From: a virus
IMG/VR virus record: IMGVR_UViG_3300031576_000009
Location: 37,721 to 101,720 of that record
Length of the DNA: 64,000 nt
Reading direction: 5' to 3' (one strand)
Shown: piece after piece, positions 58,817 to 64,000 of the stretch
How positions within the stretch are numbered: position 1 is the first letter of the stretch
Layout of the letters: each line of letters begins with the position of its first letter
Notes under the pieces: model-generated
Told to the model about the DNA's origin: nothing
Seen by the model: the letters and a program-made list of their open reading frames with translations, nothing else
Database searches by the model: none
Position numbers and translations under genes: made by a program

Positions 58817-58834
58817 CTTCTCTGCGCAGTTTCT

Positions 58835-59020
58835 TCACCGCGTGATCGCACGCTGGTACATCTCCATCACGGCGATCGACACACTAAGCAGCATCGTGTA
58901 GAGCAGCATCAGTAGCTCGCCGGCATCCATCACCTCCAGCTTCGCCTTCAACGATGCTGGGATGTCGCCCAACAACTTATCGATCAGGTCCTTTGCGTCG
59001 AGTTCGATCTCGTCGCCCAT
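58835..59020 (-). CDS. small hypothetical protein
   Basis: 61 residues, helical (ELLMLLYTMLLSVSIAV). Strong Shine-Dalgarno GGAGGGG. Possibly membrane-associated. Function unknown. Confidence 0.55.
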   Translation of the reverse strand: MGDEIELDAKDLIDKLLGDIPASLKAKLEVMDAGELLMLLYTMLLSVSIAVMEMYQRAITR

Positions 59021-59055
59021 TTTACCCCTCCGACTCGGCCTGCGTAGCCTTCTTC

Positions 59056-59202
59056 CTAAGAATCCTCGCCGAACAGCCGCACCTGTTCCGGCGAGAAGAT
59101 AAGATGACCACCATCGTCGGTCTGCTCAATGCGCGGGTGGTTGACGACCACATCGCCGCGTCCATTAGTCCCGACCTCCAGCTCACCGGTAACCTTCTCC
59201 AT
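59056..59202 (-). CDS. small conserved phage protein
   Basis: 48 residues from MEKVTGELEVG; GHLIFSPEQVRLFGED resembles a short phage protein of unknown role. TAATG overlap with the RHH gene. Confidence 0.6.
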   Translation of the reverse strand: MEKVTGELEVGTNGRGDVVVNHPRIEQTDDGGHLIFSPEQVRLFGEDS

Positions 59203-59366
59203 TAGTCCCCCTTTCGCAGCGCGTCCTGAAATGCCTTGAGCGCGAAGTACCGCAACGTGAGCCCATGTTGCGCGCAGCGCACCTTCATTGCTCGGTGCAG
59301 AGGCTTCGGCATCCGATTGATGACCATACGCCGCTGGCCGTTCTTTCCCAACTTACTCGCGGACAA
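59202..59366 (-). CDS. ribbon-helix-helix-like regulator 1
   Basis: 54 residues from TTG, with AAGGAGG eight bases upstream. INRMPKPLHRAMKVRCAQHG then LTLRYFALKAFQDAL fits the beta-helix-helix of Arc/MetJ-type repressors. Likely DNA-binding transcriptional regulator. Confidence 0.6.
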   Translation of the reverse strand: MSASKLGKNGQRRMVINRMPKPLHRAMKVRCAQHGLTLRYFALKAFQDALRKGD

Positions 59367-59367
59367 T

Positions 59368-59571
59368 CTAATACCCTCCTTTTGACGGGGTCGTTCCTTG
59401 CTTGCGCAGAATGTCCTCGGTGATCTGCGCCATCTTCTCGACGTGCTCCATATCGTCCAGTCTTCGTTGTAGCTCCTCGCCCGTAATCAAAGCGTCGGGA
59501 TTTGTCGCAATCTCCGCGAGTCGACGACGGGCCACCTTGGCATCGTGTTCGTCTTCATCGTGCGTGCTCAC
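59368..59571 (-). CDS. small hypothetical protein
   Basis: 67 residues; acidic N-terminus (HDEDEHDAK), then helical (GEELQRRLDDMEHVEKM). Function unknown. Confidence 0.55.
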   Translation of the reverse strand: MSTHDEDEHDAKVARRRLAEIATNPDALITGEELQRRLDDMEHVEKMAQITEDILRKQGTTPSKGGY

Positions 59572-59828
59572 GTTACGTCACCGAAGCGGGCGGTGATCGC
59601 TGCAGCAGCGATCTGGAAGAGCCGCAAGCTCGTCTCGGCGAGTACCACCTTGCCGTCAGGAAGATCGATGCGGAAGGTAACGCTCGGGAGGCCGCTCGTC
59701 ATACCTCCGGTCAGACACGCCACCTGGATCGGTGGCGCATTGTTCCCTAAGTGGATCACGTCCTGCTGGCGCGTACGGATATCGGGCCAGCAGTTGTCAC
59801 CGTCGAGAATCACGCTCAGAACTGGCAT
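59568..59828 (-). CDS. small hypothetical protein
   Basis: 86 residues; VSVILDGDNCWPDIRTRQQ and GGMTSGLPSVTFRIDLPDG. Pattern of small phage proteins. Function unknown. Confidence 0.6.
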   Translation of the reverse strand: MPVLSVILDGDNCWPDIRTRQQDVIHLGNNAPPIQVACLTGGMTSGLPSVTFRIDLPDGKVVLAETSLRLFQIAAAAITARFGDVT

Positions 59829-59961
59829 TCCCTTCCTCCCGTCGCGCGAGCGCTTCTTCGAGCAGCACGCGCACCATGTTCGAGACTGGCCGTCGTTCGT
59901 CGACTGCCAAACGCTTGATCCTGACGAGCAGCTTCCCGTTGAGCTCGACGTGTTGCCGCAT
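59797..59961 (-). CDS. ribbon-helix-helix-like regulator 2
   Basis: 54 residues from MRQHVELNGKLLVRIKRLA; the helix pair DERRPVSNMVRVLLEEAL is typical of Arc-type RHH repressors. Lies about 35 bases downstream of a TTGACA promoter, which it may autoregulate. Confidence 0.65.
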   Translation of the reverse strand: MRQHVELNGKLLVRIKRLAVDERRPVSNMVRVLLEEALARREEGNASSERDSRR

Positions 59962-60002
59962 CCTCCCCTCCTCCTTCTAGTTCAGTGCACGAGGTGCATT
60001 GC

Positions 60003-60029
60003 GTATCTCGATCACGAGCGGGGTGTCAA
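60003..60029 (-). promoter_or_regulatory. promoter with TTGACA box
   Basis: TTGACA at 60029-60024 preceded by an A9 tract. A -10 candidate GATACG/TACGCA lies 16-18 bases on. Reads into the RHH regulator gene 59961. Shares TTGACACC with the 47.5 kb promoter. Confidence 0.55.
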
Positions 60030-60344
60030 GTGTTTTTTTTTGCGATCACGTGGGCGGGAGCGGCGACCAGGGCGCTTCGGTAGCCGCTTGTGGGGGATGG
60101 AGCTGAGATTCGGAGGGGGTTTCTTGCTGCTGTAGGCTACCAGCGCGCCGATCGTTGCCATGCCCAGAGCGGCGAGCATGAAAAGCCTCTTGGGGGGTTG
60201 TGCACGTAGCCAGTTGATCGTGTCGGCCGCTTGTCGTGCAGATTGCGTGACCCGGCCGGCACGAAGAATCTGATCGACTGCCTCCTCGAATCGCTCGAAG
60301 AGCTCGATGATGTCTTTGAACGGATCGTTGTCGTTTTGGTTCAT
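60012..60344 (-). CDS. small membrane-like protein
   Basis: 110 residues. Helical charged N-terminal half, a transmembrane segment (LFMLAALGMATIGALVAY), basic Pro-rich tail. Its 3' end overlaps the promoter. Function unknown. Confidence 0.55.
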   Translation of the reverse strand: MNQNDNDPFKDIIELFERFEEAVDQILRAGRVTQSARQAADTINWLRAQPPKRLFMLAALGMATIGALVAYSSKKPPPNLSSIPHKRLPKRPGRRSRPRDRKKKHLTPRS

Positions 60345-60374
60345 CGTCTTCGATCTCCTCTACAATGGAACGGA

Positions 60375-60402
60375 AGAGGAGGCTGCCGCGGCAGCCTCCT
60401 CT
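60375..60402 (-). terminator. 28-bp perfect palindrome after the AAA gene
   Basis: AGAGGAGGCTGCC and its reverse complement are adjacent (28 bp palindrome, tip CCGCGG). Can form an 11-bp stem hairpin 24 bases after the stop of the AAA gene. No T-run, so terminator role is possible rather than sure; a protein-binding site is an alternative. Confidence 0.5.
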
Positions 60403-60425
60403 CTATCTAGGCCGATGCTACTGGA

Positions 60426-61955
60426 CTAGATTCCGTTCCCGCCGGTCGCGGGACGGTCGGCCCTCGGCCCGACGACCGACGACCGAAGCCTCTCGCGGTA
60501 CTCCCGGTGCTGGTCCTTCTCGTCCTTGTCGCCCCACGCGGCGGCCTGCGAATCGAAGAGAACCGCGGTGCGGAGGATGGAGTCCGCGATGACGCCCGCT
60601 GCCTTCTCCGAGTCGGACCGGGTGTCCGGCGGAGTCGGCATGATGAGCTTCAGGTGGTGCATCATCGTATCGGCCGCGATCTCCAGGTCGGAGCCGAGCA
60701 GGATGAGCGGATCGCCCGGATTCGTGTGCGAGATCGCCGCCAGCTTGGCGCGCTCGACGCACTCCCGGATCATCGCCGGCAGATTGCCGGCGAGCTTCTG
60801 ACCGACCATGGTGAGGTCCGCCTCGGGTGTGACCAGACCGCGGCCGTACTGATAGATGAGGTGCTCGACCGCCTGGGAGTCGGGCGGCTCGATGTTGACG
60901 ACGGCGTCGAGGCGGCCGGGCCGGAGCATGGCCGGGTGGATGCGCTCGACGTGGTTCGTGGTCAGCACGACGATCAACTCGTTGTGCTTAGTGTCGACGC
61001 CATCGATCGTGTTCAGGATCGCATTGACGGCGTCATCACGGTGCTCCAGGACGGTGTCGATGTCCTCTGCGAAGACGATGCACGGCTGGAAGCGCTGCGC
61101 GAAGGCGATCGCCTGCGCGAGCTCCCGGACGCTGCTCAAGTAGACGAACGTCCAGCCATTCTCGACCGCCTTCTTCGCGGTGACGTTCGCCGTCAGCGTC
61201 TTGCCGCAGCCGTACGGGCCGCTGAGCAGGACGCCACGCTTGAGCGGCACCTTCGCCGAGCGGCACGACTCCGTGTGCTCGATCGGCGTGAAGAGAGCGT
61301 ACTGGATGAGGCGCCCGGTGTCCTTCGCGAACACCAGCTCCTCCGGGCGAACCCCCGAGAGGTCCATGAAGGACGGCTCGGGCATCTCGACGAGCACGTC
61401 CTGCAGCTTCCCGCTGCGATCAGGCTGGCTCTGCAGGAAGGCGACGCGGATGGCCTTCGCACGGTAGATCGACTCCTCACGGACGATCTGCCGCGTGAGG
61501 CGGGCCAGCGCTGCGATCTCCTCCTTGTGCTTCAGGAGGGTCGTCCCGCTGATCTGGAAGTACCAGGAGTTGCCGCGGCGGTTGACTCCCGTCTCGACGT
61601 ACCCAGAGATGGTGGGAATCTCCATGCGACCCCACGGCACCTGGACCGTCTGGTTGTGGCTGATCGGGATGGCGATGAACTCCGGCGGGTTCTTGCTGCC
61701 CCAGAAACCCGGAGTCGGGATCGGCTGGCTGAACCCGTAGGTCCTCGCGATCGCCTTTGCGAACGCCAGCGCGCCGTCGTACGGCAGCGCGTCGATCTCC
61801 TCGGAGATCGCGACCTCGGTGTTCTCCTGCACGTGCTTCTTCTTGAGCCAGCCGATGGCGGTCGGGATGTCCATCCCCGAAGGCAGGATGATCTGCTTCC
61901 CGTTGTACACCACGTCTGGCATGACCTGCGGACCGGCGGATTGCTGTTCGGTCAT
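60426..61955 (-). CDS. AAA+ ATPase
   Basis: 509 residues from MTEQQSAGPQVMPD, GGAG close to the start. N-terminal unknown domain to about 235. AAA core: Walker A GPYGCGKTL 246-254, Walker B IVFAEDID 293-300, sensor 1 TTNH 332-335, arginine finger RPGRLD 345-350, a C-terminal helical lid. Clade between FtsH/Cdc48-type and BCS1-type AAA modules; single ring. Its leader holds a hairpin (62031-62095) and a small ORF. Confidence 0.85.
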   Translation of the reverse strand: MTEQQSAGPQVMPDVVYNGKQIILPSGMDIPTAIGWLKKKHVQENTEVAISEEIDALPYDGALAFAKAIARTYGFSQPIPTPGFWGSKNPPEFIAIPISHNQTVQVPWGRMEIPTISGYVETGVNRRGNSWYFQISGTTLLKHKEEIAALARLTRQIVREESIYRAKAIRVAFLQSQPDRSGKLQDVLVEMPEPSFMDLSGVRPEELVFAKDTGRLIQYALFTPIEHTESCRSAKVPLKRGVLLSGPYGCGKTLTANVTAKKAVENGWTFVYLSSVRELAQAIAFAQRFQPCIVFAEDIDTVLEHRDDAVNAILNTIDGVDTKHNELIVVLTTNHVERIHPAMLRPGRLDAVVNIEPPDSQAVEHLIYQYGRGLVTPEADLTMVGQKLAGNLPAMIRECVERAKLAAISHTNPGDPLILLGSDLEIAADTMMHHLKLIMPTPPDTRSDSEKAAGVIADSILRTAVLFDSQAAAWGDKDEKDQHREYRERLRSSVVGPRADRPATGGNGI

Positions 61956-61992
61956 GTACACTCCGTTGTACAGTTGGGGTTGGTCGCTAGCA

Positions 61993-62106
61993 TTACCAAC
62001 CTCGCTGCGCCGCTCGGATAAGTGAGAAACGCCTGTGATTGAGCCAGCTACGAGGTCTCCGAGCGTTGAACCACTCGTGGGGCTCAACCACAGGCCACAG
62101 AACCAT
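61993..62106 (-). CDS. candidate Trp-rich leader ORF
   Basis: 37 residues (MVLWPVVEPHEWF) behind the strong Shine-Dalgarno AAAGGAGGTG. Overlaps an alternative N-terminal extension of the AAA frame. Could be a leader peptide; conservation unknown. Confidence 0.35.
   Translation of the reverse strand: MVLWPVVEPHEWFNARRPRSWLNHRRFSLIRAAQRGW
62031..62095. repeat. 15-bp inverted repeat in AAA leader
   Basis: GCCTGTGATTGAGCC and GGCTCAACCACAGGC pair over 15 positions with one G-U (minus strand) or mismatch. Between them the 7-base CTACGAG/CTCGTGG also pairs imperfectly. Suggests an RNA hairpin or protein site upstream of the AAA gene. Confidence 0.5.
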
Positions 62107-62148
62107 GTAGGCATCACCTCCTTTCAATCGGGGATTTTGTAGGACATC

Positions 62149-62502
62149 TTAGTGCCCCTTTCCGTGCACTGGGCAGTCTGGATTGACACATCCGTCCACG
62201 AACGCATTGAAGAGCGCGTACGGATCGCGCACGTGCATCAGCTGGACCGTGAACTGATCCCCACAAGCCTGCAGTTCGAGATGCGCCTGGTGGAGCGGGA
62301 AGTTGGGGAGACACTCGCCGCAGAGGTACTCCTCACAGTCGTCGCAGCACATGTTCGTGGGGCAACCACACTGGTTGCACTTCGGCACGAGCGCTAGCAG
62401 GTCCTCGCATCGCGAGCGCCAGCTACGCATGACTTGGTACAGGATGTAGACGCCGGCCCACCCCGTGAACGCGAGCCAGAAGAACACGTTCGTCTGCGTC
62501 AT
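62149..62502 (-). CDS. membrane-anchored zinc-binding protein
   Basis: 117 residues from MTQTNVFFWLAFTGW. One transmembrane helix (ATYILYQVM region), then Cys-rich KCNQCGCPTNMCCDDC and CGECLPNFP with His-containing tail. B-box-like zinc pattern. Function unknown. Confidence 0.6.
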   Translation of the reverse strand: MTQTNVFFWLAFTGWAGVYILYQVMRSWRSRCEDLLALVPKCNQCGCPTNMCCDDCEEYLCGECLPNFPLHQAHLELQACGDQFTVQLMHVRDPYALFNAFVDGCVNPDCPVHGKGH

Positions 62503-62600
62503 GGCTTCTTCCTCCCTTCCTCTCCTCGTGCCCCATCGGCATCGAAACCAGCGGAGCAGACCGCAGTCCATAGTCGCTGTTCGGTGCTGGTCGGAGTAGC

Positions 62601-62649
62601 CCACTCGTGGTGCCGAAACCGACCACGCGCCCCGAGCGAAACCGACCAC
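62601..62649. repeat. operator-like repeats in intergenic gap
   Basis: Two identical 13-bp direct repeats CGAAACCGACCAC at 62614 and 62637, plus the palindrome CCACTCGTGG at 62601-62610. The same palindrome occurs at 62071-62080 in the AAA leader. Candidate binding site for a shared regulator (inference). The gap 62503-62660 otherwise holds nothing clear. Confidence 0.4.
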
Positions 62650-62660
62650 TCGTCAGCAAA

Positions 62661-62774
62661 CTAGCCCAGCACCCGCTGTTCCTTAGTGCAGCGTTGGCGC
62701 CGTTGACACTGAATGCACTTGCGGCAGTGTGCGATGTACACACCGAAGGCGGCGCGTCGTGACATTCCCATCAT
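62661..62774 (-). CDS. small zinc-binding protein
   Basis: 37 residues from MMGMSRRAAFGVYIA; CRKCIQCQRRQRC forms a probable zinc site. TGATG overlap with the upstream gene. Confidence 0.55.
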   Translation of the reverse strand: MMGMSRRAAFGVYIAHCRKCIQCQRRQRCTKEQRVLG

Positions 62775-62914
62775 CAGTGCCTTCCCTCAGCTTCCACGAC
62801 TGAGTGCAAGATAGGCTGGAAAGCCACCCAGGTGTTCTCGGTCAACTGATTGACGCGCGGAAGTAGCACGGAGAGCATGATGATGGCAAGGAAATATTTC
62901 AGGATCGTGCTCAT
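62774..62914 (-). CDS. small hydrophobic protein
   Basis: 46 residues from MSTILKYFLAIIMLS (membrane or signal segment). Fills the gap before a terminator. Function unknown. Confidence 0.55.
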   Translation of the reverse strand: MSTILKYFLAIIMLSVLLPRVNQLTENTWVAFQPILHSVVEAEGRH

Positions 62915-62926
62915 GAGGTCCCCCTC

Positions 62927-62972
62927 AAAAAAAGCAAAGGGGACGCTCAGCGGTTAGACTGAACGTCCCCTT
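62927..62972 (-). terminator. rho-independent terminator
   Basis: Hairpin arms AAAGGGGACGCTCAG / CTGAACGTCCCCTT around a short loop, followed by seven T on the minus strand. Downstream of the gene ending at 62978. Confidence 0.8.
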
Positions 62973-62977
62973 CGACG

Positions 62978-63142
62978 TTAGGCTGCGTGATGCTTCCCGA
63001 GATGCGACTTGAAGTACGCGATCGCCGCCGCGTAGGTCCGACACTTCCCTGCTCTCACGAGCCGCTCCCACAACGGGCGCAGCTCAGACGCGACCCACGA
63101 CGGCGGATGTGTCGCGATCCGACGGATGGTGACCTTGTTGGC
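62978..63142 (-). CDS. small hypothetical protein
   Basis: 54 residues from GTG (VANKVTIRR), with GGGAGGTGA five bases upstream. Helical C-terminus (TYAAAIAYFKSHLGK). Function unknown. Confidence 0.55.
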   Translation of the reverse strand, partial: ANKVTIRRIATHPPSWVASELRPLWERLVRAGKCRTYAAAIAYFKSHLGKHHAA

Positions 63143-63158
63143 CACCGGATCACCTCCC

Positions 63159-63368
63159 TCACACGTAGATTCGACGTTGGAGCGTGCCATCACAGCCCTC
63201 GCGGACTTCGACGTTGGCCCTCAGCGAGCTCGTCTTCTTGATGTGCGCGCCGGATGGCATCCTGGCCGCTGCCCACGAAACGCGTTCGCCACAGTGCAGG
63301 CAGACGACGCGCGATACGAAGAGTAGCATTCTAGACTTTGTGCGAACCTGTATTGGTTGAATCGCCAT
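63159..63368 (-). CDS. small zinc-binding protein
   Basis: 69 residues from MAIQPIQVRTKSRML; VVCLHCGERVSWA carries a CxxC. Function unknown. Confidence 0.55.
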   Translation of the reverse strand: MAIQPIQVRTKSRMLLFVSRVVCLHCGERVSWAAARMPSGAHIKKTSSLRANVEVREGCDGTLQRRIYV

Positions 63369-63389
63369 CTCTCTCATCCTCCACAAACG

Positions 63390-63422
63390 AAAAAAAGCGC
63401 TCCCGCTGTTACGCGGGAGCGC
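63390..63422 (-). terminator. strong rho-independent terminator
   Basis: Perfect 10-bp stem GCGCTCCCGC/GCGGGAGCGC around a 6-base loop, then seven T on the minus strand. Confidence 0.85.
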
Positions 63423-63429
63423 CCTCGTT

Positions 63430-63603
63430 TCAGGCCTGTGCCTCCTCGTTCGCGATCGCCTGCGCCAGCAGGCGATCCACGGTCTCTGGGGCCTTTCTGA
63501 CCTCCGCCTGGATCGCCATTACCAGGCACCAGCAGGCATCACAGTGATACCGGCGGTGATAAGTACAGCAGCCGTCTGCCTCGTACACTACGGGTGCCGT
63601 CAT
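63430..63603 (-). CDS. small Cys/His-rich protein
   Basis: 57 residues from MTAPVVYEADGCCTYH; CCTYHRRYHCDACWC suggests zinc binding. Shine-Dalgarno GAGGAGG. Function unknown. Confidence 0.6.
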   Translation of the reverse strand: MTAPVVYEADGCCTYHRRYHCDACWCLVMAIQAEVRKAPETVDRLLAQAIANEEAQA

Positions 63604-63613
63604 GGTCCCCTCC

Positions 63614-63907
63614 TCAGATGCCGAGCCGTTGGAAGGTACGTTCGACAATATCCTCCTCCTCGTCTTGTCGACTCGCGTGGCGTATCTTCATGAACCGTTC
63701 AGGCCGCTCGGTCGGCATTTCGAACAGACGATCATGGGTTCGTGCTGCACGCTCGCCCATCACCATGCGCCGATCCTCTCGGAGACCCTCACGAATCCCC
63801 TGTGGATCGGACTGGACGCGGGCGAGCTCGGCGAAGTCCTCAGTGCGTTCTTCGGAACGACTGCGACCGATGAATGCTACTGCTACAAGTGCTAGCAGGT
63901 GCCACAT
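63614..63907 (-). CDS. small hypothetical protein
   Basis: 97 residues; an N-terminal hydrophobic segment (WHLLALVAVAFIG) then highly charged (Arg/Glu) helical. GGAGG before the start. Function unknown. Confidence 0.55.
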   Translation of the reverse strand: MWHLLALVAVAFIGRSRSEERTEDFAELARVQSDPQGIREGLREDRRMVMGERAARTHDRLFEMPTERPERFMKIRHASRQDEEEDIVERTFQRLGI

Positions 63908-63922
63908 CGTCGACCTCCAGAC

Positions 63923-63953
63923 AAAAAAAAAGAGGGCCGCTTTCGCGACCCTC
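63923..63953 (-). terminator. rho-independent terminator
   Basis: 9-bp stem GAGGGUCGC/GCGGCCCUC around a GAAA tetraloop, then nine T on the minus strand. Confidence 0.85.
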
Positions 63954-63966
63954 CCTTTCCCGCGGT

Positions 63967-64000
63967 CTAGAGCAGGTCCTTCGCGCGGGCGAACCGTATG
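63967..64000 (-). CDS. hypothetical protein, last 10 codons (runs off window)
   Basis: Minus-strand frame IRFARAKDLL ending TAG at 63969-63967, just before the terminator at 63923. The rest of the gene is right of the window. Confidence 0.4.
   Translation of the reverse strand, partial: IRFARAKDLL

Noticed and set aside
60507-62021. 504-codon plus-strand open frame opposite the AAA ATPase
   Set aside because: Shadow frame: the AAA motifs on the minus strand are unambiguous, and the plus frame is Arg/Asp/Leu-rich antisense composition.
62031-62095. tRNA-like T-arm in the hairpin
   Set aside because: No acceptor stem, anticodon arm or CCA; only a fortuitous T-arm-like stretch.
1-64000. tRNA, rRNA, integrase, terminase large subunit, portal or major capsid gene
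   Set aside because: None recognised on either strand; absence here does not exclude them elsewhere in the genome.

Overview
The window looks like an internal 64 kb of a large, GC-rich, double-stranded DNA tailed-phage genome. Nearly every credible gene lies on the minus strand. Genes are tightly packed with 1-4 base start/stop overlaps (ATGA, GTGA, TAATG, TGATG), and the replication and recombination genes form a classic phage set. No terminase large subunit, portal, capsid, integrase, tRNA or rRNA gene was recognised here, so packaging and head genes must lie outside the window. The host is not identifiable from sequence alone. Sec-type signal peptides and threonine-rich 'TTTTLP' linkers on exported proteins suggest a Gram-negative, perhaps deltaproteobacterial-grade, host (weak inference).

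Transcription runs right to left, so the layout is given by coordinate. About 0.1-4.6 kb: small membrane proteins (four share an N-terminal QRRAMFARLR-like motif), a glycosyltransferase and a methyltransferase. About 4.6-17.3 kb: virion or fibre-type proteins, including a 22-residue tandem-repeat protein, a glycine-rich adhesin-like protein, a triplicated lectin-like family and a triplicated 'LWAGG' family. Unusually, many of these begin with apparent Sec signal peptides. About 17.4-25.2 kb: a glycan cassette (four sugar-transferase-like proteins, a nucleotide-sugar dehydrogenase, a methyltransferase) plus a secreted protein with 22 cysteines. Just upstream of one glycosyltransferase is an intergenic element that can fold into a three-helix RNA and pair with its own Shine-Dalgarno sequence. 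About 25.2-26.6 kb: a secreted metzincin-type metalloprotease with a threonine-rich linker and cysteine-rich tail.

About 26.6-32.6 kb holds small hypothetical and zinc-binding proteins, an NYN-type nuclease, a PD-(D/E)XK-type nuclease, an HNH endonuclease and a phage metallopeptidase. About 32.5-46.8 kb is the replication and recombination block: SbcC/gp46-like, SbcD/gp47-like, RecA-like, gp32-like ssDNA-binding protein, family A DNA polymerase, primase, DnaB-like helicase and UvsW-like helicase. The polymerase is in two pieces separated by an HNH endonuclease gene that breaks the 3'-5' exonuclease domain. The upstream piece is fused to a family-4-type uracil-DNA glycosylase. A band-7/SPFH-like gene at 35.6-36.7 kb is interrupted by a foreign-looking segment.

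About 47-64 kb is an accessory region of small, mostly unknown genes: many CxxC zinc-ribb­on proteins, two ribbon-helix-helix-like regulators, a Spo11/TopoVI-A-like TOPRIM protein and an AAA ATPase. It is punctuated by clear rho-independent terminators, and two promoters with TTGACA boxes were found (47.5 and 60.0 kb). Names are assigned by motif reading only; no database search was run.
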